A stretch of 64,000 nt of DNA, taken from NCBI RefSeq assembly GCF_001594015.1, contig NZ_LTBC01000003.1, positions 62,001 through 126,000 on the forward strand. The letters run 5' to 3'. A program made the translations under genes and the position numbers. How positions within the stretch are numbered: the stretch's first letter is position 1; every line of letters starts with the position of its first letter. The notes below the pieces were generated by a model. That model was not told the origin of the DNA. It saw only the letters and a program-made list of their open reading frames with translations, and searched no databases. This DNA is from Moorella mulderi DSM 14980. Lineage in GTDB: Bacteria > Bacillota > DSM-521 > Neomoorellales > Neomoorellaceae. Positions 8,277-16,515 of this stretch are shown here, piece after piece.

Positions 8277-9529
8277 GGTTTGGCCTCCCGGCCGGCAGCG
8301 CTGACATTGAGGAGTAGAGCCAGCAGCAGGTAGCTGATCACCAGGGAACTACCGCCATAACTGACAAAGGGCAGGGTCACCCCCGTCAGGGGCAGGAGCT
8401 TGCTGACCCCGGCCATAATGACCAGGGCCTGGAAAGTACAGAGGACGGTCAGCCCGCCAGCCAGCAACACGCCCTGCTCCTCGGGGGCCCGGAGGGCGGC
8501 CCGGAAACCCCGCAGGGCGAACAGCAGGTAGAGAAGGATAATCCCCAGGCTGCCCATTAATCCCATTTCCTCGCCCATGGTAGCGAAGATAAAGTCCGTG
8601 GCTACGGCCGGGATCACCTGGGAATAACCCAGGCCCAGGCCAGTACCAAAGATACCGCCGCTGCCGAGGGTGATCAGGGACTGGACAACCTGGTAACCTG
8701 CCCCGGTATAATCAGCCCAGGGGTTGATCCAGACGGCAATGCGCGCCCGGAGATAGGGAAAAGCCAGGTAGGCCATTACCGCCCCCAGGCTAAACAAGGC
8801 TCCTCCCGCCACACAAAAGCGTAATTTGCCAGTGGCCAGGTAAAGCATGGCCAGGAAAGTAACGAGGAGAATCAGGGCTGAACCCAGGTCCCGCTGCAGG
8901 ACCAGCAATAAAACGGCCAGGGCTACAGCCACCAGGAGGGGTCCCCAGGATATCCGCCCGGCTCCCTGGACCAGCAGTTCCCTTTTGTCACTTAAATAGC
9001 CGGCCAGGTACATGACCATGAGGACCTTGACAGCTTCTACCGGTTGCATGCGGAAGGAACCAAGGGTCAGCCAGCTCTTGGCCCCACCGATGCGCGTCCC
9101 TGCCAGGACGGTAATGAAGAGGAAAAAAAGCCCCAGGGATAAAAAGAAATAGGGGTACTGCTCCAGGCGCTGGTAATCCCGGAAACCAGTGGCTACGACT
9201 ATCAGGACCAAAAGCCCCAGTATGGTCCAGATAATCTGGCGGTAAGCAAGACCGGGGTCCAATCGAAACAAGAAGATAAGGCCCAGGGCCGTCAGGCAGG
9301 CCGCCAGGGGAAGGAGAAATTGATCGCCGCCATGGCGGGTAACCCTTAAAATCAAGTGCACCCCCCAGAAGCCCCCCAGCAGCAGGGCCAGGGCATAGGC
9401 CGGCTGCCAGCCTGGTTGGTGGGGGACAAAGGTTACCATATAACCGTACCCGGCGGCCAGGATTAAAGACGGCCAGATGAGCAGGGCCATCTCCTGCCCC
9501 CGGTTCGTGCTGGTGCCGCTGCTACTCAT
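8273..9529 (-). CDS. SEDS peptidoglycan polymerase (FtsW/RodA/SpoVE family)
   Basis: Polytopic membrane glycosyltransferase that polymerises lipid II, normally with the class B PBP encoded next door. About ten membrane helices are visible. Family blocks include GGAKSWLTLGSFRMQPVE, the QRDLGSALI loop with the catalytic-region aspartate, and GVTLPFVSYGGSS near the C terminus. I place the start at ATG 9529, which overlaps the stop region of the phosphatase gene; an ATG at 9490 with a strong GGGGG upstream is an alternative. Whether it is RodA or FtsW cannot be told from sequence alone; position beside PbpA favours an elongation or sporulation role. Confidence 0.93.
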   Translation of the reverse strand: MSSSGTSTNRGQEMALLIWPSLILAAGYGYMVTFVPHQPGWQPAYALALLLGGFWGVHLILRVTRHGGDQFLLPLAACLTALGLIFLFRLDPGLAYRQIIWTILGLLVLIVVATGFRDYQRLEQYPYFFLSLGLFFLFITVLAGTRIGGAKSWLTLGSFRMQPVEAVKVLMVMYLAGYLSDKRELLVQGAGRISWGPLLVAVALAVLLLVLQRDLGSALILLVTFLAMLYLATGKLRFCVAGGALFSLGAVMAYLAFPYLRARIAVWINPWADYTGAGYQVVQSLITLGSGGIFGTGLGLGYSQVIPAVATDFIFATMGEEMGLMGSLGIILLYLLFALRGFRAALRAPEEQGVLLAGGLTVLCTFQALVIMAGVSKLLPLTGVTLPFVSYGGSSLVISYLLLALLLNVSAAGREAKP

Positions 9530-10232
9530 AAAGGGCCAACACCACCGTAACATTATCCGGCCCGCCCCGTTCCAGGGCCAACCGCAGCAATTCCCGGGTA
9601 GCTCCAGCCAGTTCCTGGTGGCGGTTCATGATAGCCGCCAGCTCCTGATCGGAAATGACCTCATAGAGGCCGTCAGTACATAATAGCAACCGGTCCCCTG
9701 GCTTAAGCTCAATTTCCCGGCTGTCAATATTCACCGTAGCCCCGGTACCCAGGGCCCGGGTAAGGATATTGCGCTGGGGGTGCTGGCGGGCCTCTTCCGC
9801 CGTCAGGCCGCCGCAGCGGACTAGTTCGCCGACATAAGAATGATCGTTAGTTAATACCTGTAACTGTCCGTCCCGGAAAAGGTAAGCACGGCTGTCACCG
9901 ATGTGGACCAGGAAACCCTTTGGCCCCACTATCCAGACGGCCGTCATGGTCGTGCCCATCCCCGCCCGTTCCCGGCTGGACAGGGAAGACCGGTAAACTA
10001 TTTCGTTGGCAAAGGCTGCCGCTGCCAGCAACCGGGGCAATGGTTCCCCCGTTGTCCCGTTAAAAAGCCTGTCTTGCAGGGCCCGTAGAGCCAGGTGGCT
10101 GGCAACTTCCCCGGCCTGGTGCCCGCCCATACCATCGGCTACGGCAAAAAGCCCCCGTTCAACGTCGCTAATAAAATAATCTTCATTACCGGGCCGCACC
10201 AGTCCGGTATGGGAAAGGGCGTCGGCTCGCAT
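9522..10232 (-). CDS. PP2C-type Ser/Thr protein phosphatase (PrpC/Stp)
   Basis: Metal-dependent phosphatase expected to reverse PrkC phosphorylation. It shows the PP2C motifs in order: RPGNEDYF near residue 14, VADGMGGHQAGE near 32, GMGTTMTA, HIGDSRAY, LLLCTDGLYE and GGPDNVTVV. 236 residues, cytoplasmic, no membrane segment. Its first codons overlap the end of the upstream FHA gene by 47 bases, and its stop overlaps the start of the SEDS gene, so the module is tightly coupled. Confidence 0.96.
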   Translation of the reverse strand: MRADALSHTGLVRPGNEDYFISDVERGLFAVADGMGGHQAGEVASHLALRALQDRLFNGTTGEPLPRLLAAAAFANEIVYRSSLSSRERAGMGTTMTAVWIVGPKGFLVHIGDSRAYLFRDGQLQVLTNDHSYVGELVRCGGLTAEEARQHPQRNILTRALGTGATVNIDSREIELKPGDRLLLCTDGLYEVISDQELAAIMNRHQELAGATRELLRLALERGGPDNVTVVLALYE

Positions 10233-10677
10233 CTTCCCACCCCACTTTAAAGGTCACGCCGCCAATCCGTACTTGATCGCCGGGCCGTAAACTCTGCGGA
10301 CCGGTTATTAACTGGCCGTTAACGTAAGTCCCGTTGGTGCTATCCAGGTCAAGCAATTGCCATTCTTCTCCGCTACGGGTAATTACAGCGTGGCGGGCCG
10401 AAACGTGAATGTCATTGATGACAATATCGTTATGTTTATCGCGGCCAATGGTAATATTTTCGCCGAGGAAGTATCTTTCTCCTCTTTTTATGTTCCCGTT
10501 TTTTGCTTCCAGGACGGTTAAAACGGGCCGGCCCCCGGCGGCAGGGGAACGCTTAAGGGTATGTCCCGGCCCCAGCTCCAGGTACATGAGCCTTAAGGCA
10601 TGCCACAGGAAAAGATACATTAAAACTACAAAGACAAATCTCAACCCGGCCAGTAAAATTTCCGCCAAAGTAACCAC
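10186..10677 (-). CDS. Membrane-anchored FHA-domain protein (FhaB/FipA-like)
   Basis: One N-terminal membrane helix (about residues 4-28), a linker, then a single FHA domain from about 65 to 150 with the phosphothreonine-binding pattern GRDKHNDIVIND, HVSARHA and LDSTNGTYVNG. FHA domains bind phosphothreonine peptides, here probably made by the kinase of the same cluster. The GTG at 10677 is taken as start; a TTG ten bases later with GGGTGG upstream is possible. In actinobacteria the equivalent gene has the same position before the phosphatase and RodA genes. Confidence 0.88.
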   Translation of the reverse strand: MVTLAEILLAGLRFVFVVLMYLFLWHALRLMYLELGPGHTLKRSPAAGGRPVLTVLEAKNGNIKRGERYFLGENITIGRDKHNDIVINDIHVSARHAVITRSGEEWQLLDLDSTNGTYVNGQLITGPQSLRPGDQVRIGGVTFKVGWEDASRRPFPYRTGAAR

Positions 10678-10687
10678 CCGTTCCGGC

Positions 10688-11437
10688 CTAGCTTACCTGT
10701 AATTCTAACACAGTCCGGCCCACCTGCATACGGTCGCCGGGGTTCAAAAAGGCCCGTTCCACCTTCTTCCCGTTAACCAGGGTACCGTTGCGGCTGCCCA
10801 GGTCCGTCACCAAGACCCGGTCATGGCTTTCTTCCAGCTGGCAGTGGCGCCGGGAAACCTGCTCGTCGGTAAGGATAAAGTCGCAGGCTGGATGGCGCCC
10901 CAGGACCTGCTTCCCGGGCCGCAAGAGGAAAGTACGCCCCGCATCCGGCCCGGCAATGACGGTTAATTTAAAGGAGGGCCGGCCTGGCCGGTCAACCTCC
11001 TCGTCGATCGCTTTGTAAATTAAAGTATCGCCTTCAACATGATTGGTTTCCCCATCTTCCTCCGGCCGCCCTTCTTCCATCCGGGCGTGGATACGCACCT
11101 CACCTGGGGCCAGTTCATCTTCTACCTCCAGCTCTACCCGGGGCTCGCCGACCATGGTAAAATTTTGCTCGGCCGCCTTCTTCTTTAAGTAGCCGGCCAG
11201 TTCCCTGGCCAGGGAATTTTCAAAGGCCGCCAGGCGTTCAAAATCCTTTGGATTTAGATTAACCAGGTAAACATTGGGAACATAAACACGGCTGACGCTT
11301 ACCGTCCGCCGGGCCGCCATGGTTTTAACCAGTTTTTTGGCAATCTCCACGGGTTGCAGGGAAACATCGGCCCCGCGGCGGAAAAGTCCATCAAAAAGGC
11401 GTTGCCAGAAACGCTCGTTTTTTTCCAGCCAATCCAT
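10688..11437 (-). CDS. FHA-domain protein with N-terminal FhaA-like domain
   Basis: 249 residues. The N-terminal half (about 1-115, MDWLEKNERFWQRLFDGLF onward) matches the DUF3662 type domain of FhaA. A charged linker follows, then a C-terminal FHA domain with GRHPACDFIL, QVSRRHCQLE and LGSRNGTLVNGKKV. No membrane helix. In mycobacteria FhaA is a regulator of cell-wall synthesis phosphorylated by the PASTA kinase; a comparable role is inferred. Its ATG overlaps the TAA of rlmN (TAATG) with GGGAGG upstream. Confidence 0.9.
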   Translation of the reverse strand: MDWLEKNERFWQRLFDGLFRRGADVSLQPVEIAKKLVKTMAARRTVSVSRVYVPNVYLVNLNPKDFERLAAFENSLARELAGYLKKKAAEQNFTMVGEPRVELEVEDELAPGEVRIHARMEEGRPEEDGETNHVEGDTLIYKAIDEEVDRPGRPSFKLTVIAGPDAGRTFLLRPGKQVLGRHPACDFILTDEQVSRRHCQLEESHDRVLVTDLGSRNGTLVNGKKVERAFLNPGDRMQVGRTVLELQVS

Positions 11438-12504
11438 TAAAGCACCTCCCTGCTGGCGTTATAGCGGAGCTGGCCGCAGGCGGCGGCGATATCCTGCCCC
11501 CGGCTTTCCCTCACGGCAGCTGCCAGGCCGGCCTGTTGCAGCCAGGTAGCAAAAAGCCGTGCCTTTTCCCCGCTTACACCCTGGAAAGGGTTGCCGGGAA
11601 CCGGATTTAAGGGGATCAGGTTGACAAAGGCCAGCGTTCCCTGGAGTAACTCAATCAAACGGCGGGCGTCTTCCCGGCGGTCATTGACCCCGGCAATGAG
11701 AGCATATTCAAAGGTGACCCGCCGTCCCGTCACCTGGCTATAGTGGCGGCAGGCCGGGATCAACTCTTCCAGGGGATAACGCCTGTTAATGGGCATTAAC
11801 CGCTCCCGCAGTTCATTGGTGGCCGCATGGAGGGAAACGGCCAGTTCCAGGGGCGGTTCCTCCCCGGCCAGCTGCCTAATCTGGGGTACCAGGCCACAGG
11901 TAGAAATGGTGATCCGCCGGTGACTTATGCCCCACCCTGCCGGGTGTTCAAATATCCGCACGGCCTTCAGGACGGCCTGGTAATTAAGCAGGGGCTCGCC
12001 CATGCCCATAAAGACGATATTGCTCAAGCGGCCCTCCGGGTCCCGCTGCTGCCCTTCTCCTACCAGGGCCAGGGCCTGGAGGACAATTTCCCCCGGCGTA
12101 AGGTTGCGCCGGAAACCACCCTGGCCGGTGGCACAAAAGCTGCAGCCCATGGCGCAGCCCACCTGGCTGGACAGGCAGGCAGTCTGCCGCCGGCGGCCAT
12201 CTGCATAGGTCATAAGGACACATTCAATCAATTCGCCGTCCGCCAGGCGCAGCAATAACTTCCGGGTCAGGCCGTCGGCCGCCACCCGGCGGTTTTTAAT
12301 CTCTACCGGCGGTAATAACGCCCGCCCGGCCAGCCGGGCCCGGAAAGCCCCTGGCAAGTTGGTCATCTCATCCAGGCTGGTAGCCCGGCGGCGGTGGAGC
12401 CAGTGAAAGAGCTGCCGGCCGCGGTAGGGCGCTTCACCCAGTCCGGTCGCCAGTTGCGCCAGTTCCTCAGGCAGCAGGCCCCGCAGGTCAATCCTGGTAG
12501 TCAT
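11437..12504 (-). CDS. rlmN: 23S rRNA (adenine2503-C2)/tRNA A37 methyltransferase RlmN
   Basis: Radical SAM methyltransferase of the ribosomal peptidyl-transferase region. The radical SAM cluster motif CAMGCSFC is present, with the family blocks GMGEPLLN and SLHAATNELR, and the YALIAGVND segment. The C-terminal catalytic cysteine lies in DIAAACGQLRYN. I use ATG 12504, which has CAGGGG at better spacing than the ATG two codons earlier. It heads the FHA-phosphatase-kinase run and overlaps the next gene by one base. Its own promoter candidate lies at 12544-12574. Confidence 0.96.
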   Translation of the reverse strand: MTTRIDLRGLLPEELAQLATGLGEAPYRGRQLFHWLHRRRATSLDEMTNLPGAFRARLAGRALLPPVEIKNRRVAADGLTRKLLLRLADGELIECVLMTYADGRRRQTACLSSQVGCAMGCSFCATGQGGFRRNLTPGEIVLQALALVGEGQQRDPEGRLSNIVFMGMGEPLLNYQAVLKAVRIFEHPAGWGISHRRITISTCGLVPQIRQLAGEEPPLELAVSLHAATNELRERLMPINRRYPLEELIPACRHYSQVTGRRVTFEYALIAGVNDRREDARRLIELLQGTLAFVNLIPLNPVPGNPFQGVSGEKARLFATWLQQAGLAAAVRESRGQDIAAACGQLRYNASREVL

Positions 12505-12543
12505 AACCATCCCCTGGCATTATTATGAATGAAGCCATACCAT

Positions 12544-12574
12544 AATATACCACATTGCGCCGGGCCGGGGTCAA
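12544..12574 (-). promoter_or_regulatory. Candidate promoter of rlmN and the cell-wall/kinase run
   Basis: Minus strand TTGACC (12574-12569), 19-base spacer, TATATT (12549-12544). It lies between the agrD terminator and rlmN. The spacer is longer than ideal, so support is moderate. Confidence 0.5.
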
Positions 12575-12581
12575 GATAAAG

Positions 12582-12608
12582 AAAAAAAGGGGAGTGAAAC
12601 CTCCCCTT
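12582..12608 (-). terminator. Intrinsic terminator closing the agr operon
   Basis: Minus strand AAGGGGAG and CTCCCCTT form an 8-bp stem with a 6-base loop, followed by a run of T. It lies directly after the AgrD precursor gene and before the rlmN promoter. Confidence 0.85.
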
Positions 12609-12629
12609 AACTATGTAATACCCCTTACG

Positions 12630-12764
12630 CTACTTCCTTAAACTGGCCGGGACTTCCGGCTGGTGCCAGACCCACGCGCTGGTGGGCAGCACACTGCCGT
12701 TGGCCACCAGGACGGCCAGAGCCACGCCCAGGGAAACTACAGTGGCCGCTAGCTTCTTCAACAT
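12630..12764 (-). CDS. AgrD-like cyclic peptide autoinducer precursor, 44 residues
   Basis: Translation from ATG 12764 gives MLKKLAATVV, a hydrophobic amphipathic stretch, then NGSVLP, and finally TSAWVWHQPEVPASLRK. This has the three-part layout of AgrD precursors: basic amphipathic leader, signal core, and a C-terminal tail with a Q/E-P-E-x-P motif cleaved by AgrB. The usual ring cysteine is absent; serine in TSAWVW is the candidate, giving a lactone ring rather than a thiolactone. A strong AAGGAGGTGAAG ribosome site precedes it. It begins 6 bases after the agrB stop and ends before a terminator. The family call rests on pattern and context only. Confidence 0.85.
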   Translation of the reverse strand: MLKKLAATVVSLGVALAVLVANGSVLPTSAWVWHQPEVPASLRK

Positions 12765-12770
12765 GAAACT

Positions 12771-13433
12771 TCACCTCCTTCCCTCTAGCTTTTTATCGAG
12801 GGGCAGGAGGCGTTTTAACAGGCCGTCTGCCCGCCCCACGACGGCAAAACCCGGAGGTGTCAGGGCAAAGCCCTGGAAAACCAGGGCCAGGAGGCTGCTG
12901 GCCAGGGTGCTGCCAGGCCACCCCAGGTAATAACCCAGGCTAACGACTGCTAACCATAGAACTAACCACAAATAACAGGCTTTCTTTAACCTGGCCCGGC
13001 GTACCGGGTTGATAATGGGGGCCGCCGCCGTGTCTGCCGGCGCCCGGCGCCAGGCAATTACCAGGCTTGCCGCAAATACCGGCACCACGCCAACCATTAA
13101 ACTCCCTCCCAAGATACCCGCCAGCCAGCGGCCCAGGCAGGCCAGGAGGACTAAGGTTAACAACGATAAAATCAAGCAACGGTAATAGGCGCTGCAGTGC
13201 ACACCGCCAGCCAGGAGGCGGTAAGTGGCCATAGTTATGAGGGCCGCCATCATCTCCGGCAGCAAGCCCAGGTACCAGGCAACGGCCACAAAGGTGATCA
13301 ACTGCAGGCTAGCCCCCAGGGTCACCTCCAGGCCAAAGGCCACTACTTCTACCTGTGGTTTATTTTGACCCTCAGGCAACCTGGCTACCAGGTAAGCGGC
13401 GCCGCTATGGGCTAACTGGTGGATACTTAGCAA
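12771..13433 (-). CDS. agrB: AgrB-like accessory regulator, membrane peptidase for a cyclic autoinducer
   Basis: Integral membrane cysteine endopeptidase that trims the AgrD precursor at its C terminus and closes the ring. About six hydrophobic segments follow a short amphipathic N terminus. The catalytic pair fits H79 and C86 in GGVHCSAYYRC, with the same seven-residue spacing as His77/Cys84 of Staphylococcus aureus AgrB. The start is TTG at 13433 with GGAGCAGGT upstream. 220 residues is a normal length. The precursor gene follows after 6 bases; the sensor kinase gene ends 80 bases before it. Confidence 0.92.
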   Translation of the reverse strand: MLSIHQLAHSGAAYLVARLPEGQNKPQVEVVAFGLEVTLGASLQLITFVAVAWYLGLLPEMMAALITMATYRLLAGGVHCSAYYRCLILSLLTLVLLACLGRWLAGILGGSLMVGVVPVFAASLVIAWRRAPADTAAAPIINPVRRARLKKACYLWLVLWLAVVSLGYYLGWPGSTLASSLLALVFQGFALTPPGFAVVGRADGLLKRLLPLDKKLEGRR

Positions 13434-13513
13434 GGCTTACCTGCTCCATAAGGGTTTGCTAATTCTACCATATTATTCTACATGATTCTCCAGATTCCTG
13501 CTGCCCTGGCAAA

Positions 13514-14377
13514 TTATATCGATAAAATGGGAAATTTCACAGTAAAAACCGTGCCCTGGTCGCTGCTGCGGACCTCGATCCGGCCGTTATGGGCTGCCAC
13601 CAGCTTCTGGACGATGTAAAGCCCCTGGCCGTGGTTCTCCTTATCGACCTTCTTCGTGGTAAAACCACGTTCAAAGATCTTTTTCTGCAGCTCCAGGGGA
13701 ATGACCGGGCCAGTATTGCCCACCTCAAAGCAGTAGTAATTGCCAGCATTAAAGATCCGTAGCCAGATGCGCTTTTCCGTGCCGGGCAGGGCGGCCAGGG
13801 TGGCTTCGATGGCGTTATCCAGGAGGTTACCAAAGATGCTGGTGGCATCCGTCTGGGACAGCAAGAATCCCTTTAAATCGCTGTTGATCTCGTATTGAAA
13901 GTTGATCCCCCGGGCTTCCGCCGCCGCGGCCTTGGCCTGGAAGAGGGCCGCCAGGACCGGCTGGTTGACTTCAATGATGCGGGTGGGCTGGCGCACCTCG
14001 TTGCAGACCGAGGTTATGTACTCCAGGGCGGCATCGGCCATGTTCAGCTGCAGCAGGCCGTAGACCGTCTGCAGGTGGCTGATGAAGTCGTGGCGCTGGG
14101 TGCGTAAATTCTTCAGGCTCTCCTTTAAATTGTCGATGTACAATTCCTGGCGCAGGAGCTGCATGTCCCGGCCGGCTGCTGAAAATAAAACATAAATCAT
14201 ACCCATGGAAGTCAGCAAAAGTAAAAATGAGAGAATCAGATTGGCAGCTGGTGTCTGCTCCAGGGTAAAAATGGGAAAAATTTGCCGGACATAATAGCTT
14301 AAATTTAGAAGCACAATCAAAAAGGTCTGTAGTAGGACCAAGGTGATAATAACCCAGGTTAAATTTTTACTTTTCAT
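13514..14377 (-). CDS. Sensor histidine kinase, AgrC-like GHKL/SpoOB type
   Basis: 287 residues from ATG 14377 (AAAGGAAAAAGAGG upstream; the longer frame begins inside the previous gene). Two membrane helices at about 8-28 and 44-66, then a coiled linker, the phosphoacceptor block RTQRHDFISHLQTVYGLLQL with H96, the N-box NLLDNAIEA near 184-192, and the G-box HGQGLYIV near 249. These are features of the AgrC/CitA-like kinases. With only two helices its own sensory part is minimal, and the 11-base overlap with the upstream membrane protein suggests the two work together. No response regulator gene is found nearby. Confidence 0.9.
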   Translation of the reverse strand: MKSKNLTWVIITLVLLQTFLIVLLNLSYYVRQIFPIFTLEQTPAANLILSFLLLLTSMGMIYVLFSAAGRDMQLLRQELYIDNLKESLKNLRTQRHDFISHLQTVYGLLQLNMADAALEYITSVCNEVRQPTRIIEVNQPVLAALFQAKAAAAEARGINFQYEINSDLKGFLLSQTDATSIFGNLLDNAIEATLAALPGTEKRIWLRIFNAGNYYCFEVGNTGPVIPLELQKKIFERGFTTKKVDKENHGQGLYIVQKLVAAHNGRIEVRSSDQGTVFTVKFPILSI

Positions 14378-14876
14378 CCTCTTTTTCCTTTCTCTTATGA
14401 CTGCGCAGCAGCAGTCCATCCCCAAATATTAAGGAGAAATGCCGGCGCCGGCAGAAGTATGCAACCAGGCCCAGGACTATTTCATCCGGTAAGGGAAAAA
14501 GAACCCTTAACCATGGATCATGTAAGGCTGTTGCAACACCGATACCAGTAAGATTGGATACAATAGGAATAGATATACCCTCAACAATACCTAAAGCAAG
14601 GATACCAAGGGAAGAGGCTATAAGCCCTTTAAAAAAATTTAGCCGTAAAATCAGTCGTATTGCAAGAGCTAGTGCAATAATTAAAGCTAAAGTATGAACG
14701 CCAAAATCCAGGGATAAACGCCGGAAGTAAAAAGAAAACACCGCCCCGATTATCCCGACCACTACAATCCCTTTCATCCGGGGGTACTCACCAACTAGGG
14801 CTAAACCTAAAGTAACTAAAATTATTTCCTCCGGTATAGACTGGAAGACCAGGGCCGTCCAGGGCATGATGTCCAT
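14367..14876 (-). CDS. Polytopic membrane protein paired with the agr sensor kinase
   Basis: 169 residues with about four to five hydrophobic segments (roughly 12-28, 35-50, 58-75, 82-105, 132-142) and a very basic C terminus ending KRKEKEDEK. I do not recognise a named family with certainty. AgrC kinases usually carry five to seven helices fused to the kinase; here the kinase has two and this gene supplies the rest, so a split sensor is plausible. The gene overlaps the kinase by 11 bases and heads the locus. The DNA here is more AT-rich than its surroundings. A TTGACC box lies about 50 bases upstream, but no good -10 was found. Confidence 0.65.
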   Translation of the reverse strand: MDIMPWTALVFQSIPEEIILVTLGLALVGEYPRMKGIVVVGIIGAVFSFYFRRLSLDFGVHTLALIIALALAIRLILRLNFFKGLIASSLGILALGIVEGISIPIVSNLTGIGVATALHDPWLRVLFPLPDEIVLGLVAYFCRRRHFSLIFGDGLLLRSHKRKEKEDEK

Positions 14877-14930
14877 AAATTTCCCCCCTGTTTACCGCCT
14901 ATCCACCTAAACCAAATTCTGCATCGCAGG

Positions 14931-16310
14931 TCAAAATCCTCTATTTTCCTCCCTTTTTAAGCGCGCTATGAAGAAGCCGTCGGTACCGTGGCGCTGGGGT
15001 AGATACTGCACCCAGCCCTGCCGGGCCGGGACCTCCAGGTCGGCTGGCAGGACCGGCAGCCATGGTTCCAGGGAAACAAGGGAAAATTCCCGCGCCCGGT
15101 CCAGGAATTGCCGGATAACTTCCTGGTTTTCTTCCGGGGCCAGGGAGCAGGTGCTGTAGACTAAAACCCCGCCCGGCTTTAAAGCCCGCCTGGCTCCCAG
15201 GAGGATCTCCAGCTGTAGCCGGGCCATTTCCCAGGTCCCGGCCAGCTCTTTGCGCCAGCGGGCATCTGGCCGCCGGCGTAGCACCCCCAGCCCCGAACAG
15301 GGGGCGTCAATGAGCAAATAATCGGCGACCTCCGGGTAACGTTGCCCCAGTTCCCTGGCATCCGCCAAAACCGCCCGGACACAAGTCACCCCCAGGCGCC
15401 GGCAGTTTTCTTTAATTAACTCCAGGCGGGAAGGATGGACATCGCAGGCCAGAATCGTGCCCCGGTTGACCATGAGCTGGGCCAGGTGGGTGGTCTTGCC
15501 GCCGGGGGCGGCACTGGCATCGATAACAATAGACCCTGGTTCGGGTTTTAAGGCATGACCGACCAGCTGGGAACCTTCATCCTGGACATAGAACAACCCT
15601 TCCCGGAAGGAAGGGCTGGCCTTTACCGCCCCCAGGCCTTCAACTATTAGGCCCTCGGGGGCATAGCGGGCCGGCCTGACGGTAGCTCCCTCGTCCTGGA
15701 GGCGCGCGGCCAGGCCGGCTACTGTCGTCTTCAGGGTATTGGTGCGGATGGCCATGGGGGCCGGTTCATTATCCGCACGGCAGAGGGCTTCCGTCTCTTC
15801 ATAACCAAACTGCGCCAGCCATTTTTCCACCAGCCAGCGAGGATGGTAGTAACGCAGGGAGAGGTAACCGGCAGGATCCTTCCCCGGTTCGGGGTAGGGT
15901 AAATTCTCTTTGCGGCGATCCAGGTTGCGCAGGACGCCGTTTACCAGGCCCACAGTGCCCCGGTGGCCGTATTTTTTGGCCAGTTCCACTGTTTCGTAGA
16001 TGGCCGCCCGCGCCGGTATCCGGGGTAAATACATGAGCTGCGCCCCACCCAGGCGCAAAAGGCAACGCATCCAGGGCGGTAGTTTCGCCAGGGGGTGCTT
16101 TAAAAAGAGGCCCAGGGCCCAGTCCAGGGTTTGCCAGGCCTTGATGGCGCTGTAGGCCAGCTCCGTGGCCAGGGTGCGGTCACGGCCCTCCAGGTTGGAG
16201 GCCTGCAAGACTTCATCCAGGGCCAGGCTGGCAAAGGCCCCTTCCTCCGTCACCCGGTAAATGACCTGCAGGGCCGCCTCCCGGGCCGAAGCAGCCGGCC
16301 TCAGTTTCAC
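14931..16310 (-). CDS. rsmB: 16S rRNA (cytosine967-C5)-methyltransferase RsmB
   Basis: N-terminal NusB-like RNA-binding domain (about 1-140) followed by a Rossmann methyltransferase with DASAAPGGKTTHLAQ (SAM site), DAPCSGLGVLRRRPDARW (first catalytic cysteine region) and VYSTCSLAPEEN (second cysteine). 459 residues. Start is GTG at 16310 with AAGGAGGT in front. It is the last gene of the priA-def-fmt-DUF116-rsmB run, separated from DUF116 by about 205 bases in which I see no gene, only a 7-bp CTAGCAA/TTGCTAG inverted repeat at about 16429-16475. Confidence 0.97.
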   Translation of the reverse strand: MKLRPAASAREAALQVIYRVTEEGAFASLALDEVLQASNLEGRDRTLATELAYSAIKAWQTLDWALGLFLKHPLAKLPPWMRCLLRLGGAQLMYLPRIPARAAIYETVELAKKYGHRGTVGLVNGVLRNLDRRKENLPYPEPGKDPAGYLSLRYYHPRWLVEKWLAQFGYEETEALCRADNEPAPMAIRTNTLKTTVAGLAARLQDEGATVRPARYAPEGLIVEGLGAVKASPSFREGLFYVQDEGSQLVGHALKPEPGSIVIDASAAPGGKTTHLAQLMVNRGTILACDVHPSRLELIKENCRRLGVTCVRAVLADARELGQRYPEVADYLLIDAPCSGLGVLRRRPDARWRKELAGTWEMARLQLEILLGARRALKPGGVLVYSTCSLAPEENQEVIRQFLDRAREFSLVSLEPWLPVLPADLEVPARQGWVQYLPQRHGTDGFFIARLKREENRGF

Positions 16311-16515
16311 CCTCTGTTACCTCCTTACGACAATAAGTTTCTACCAAAAATCGGCGATAGCTGGTTGATCTGTACTCCAGCTTCTTTGGGGCTGGGGGTA
16401 CAGGCTTTAGGCTCCGGTGGTTCTCGGCTAGCAAACTTTACACTCAGCCTTGCTAGGCGGCGGGGGTGGCTTTACCCAAACATACTTCCTTTTCATTGCG
16501 CGTTATAGGGAACTT

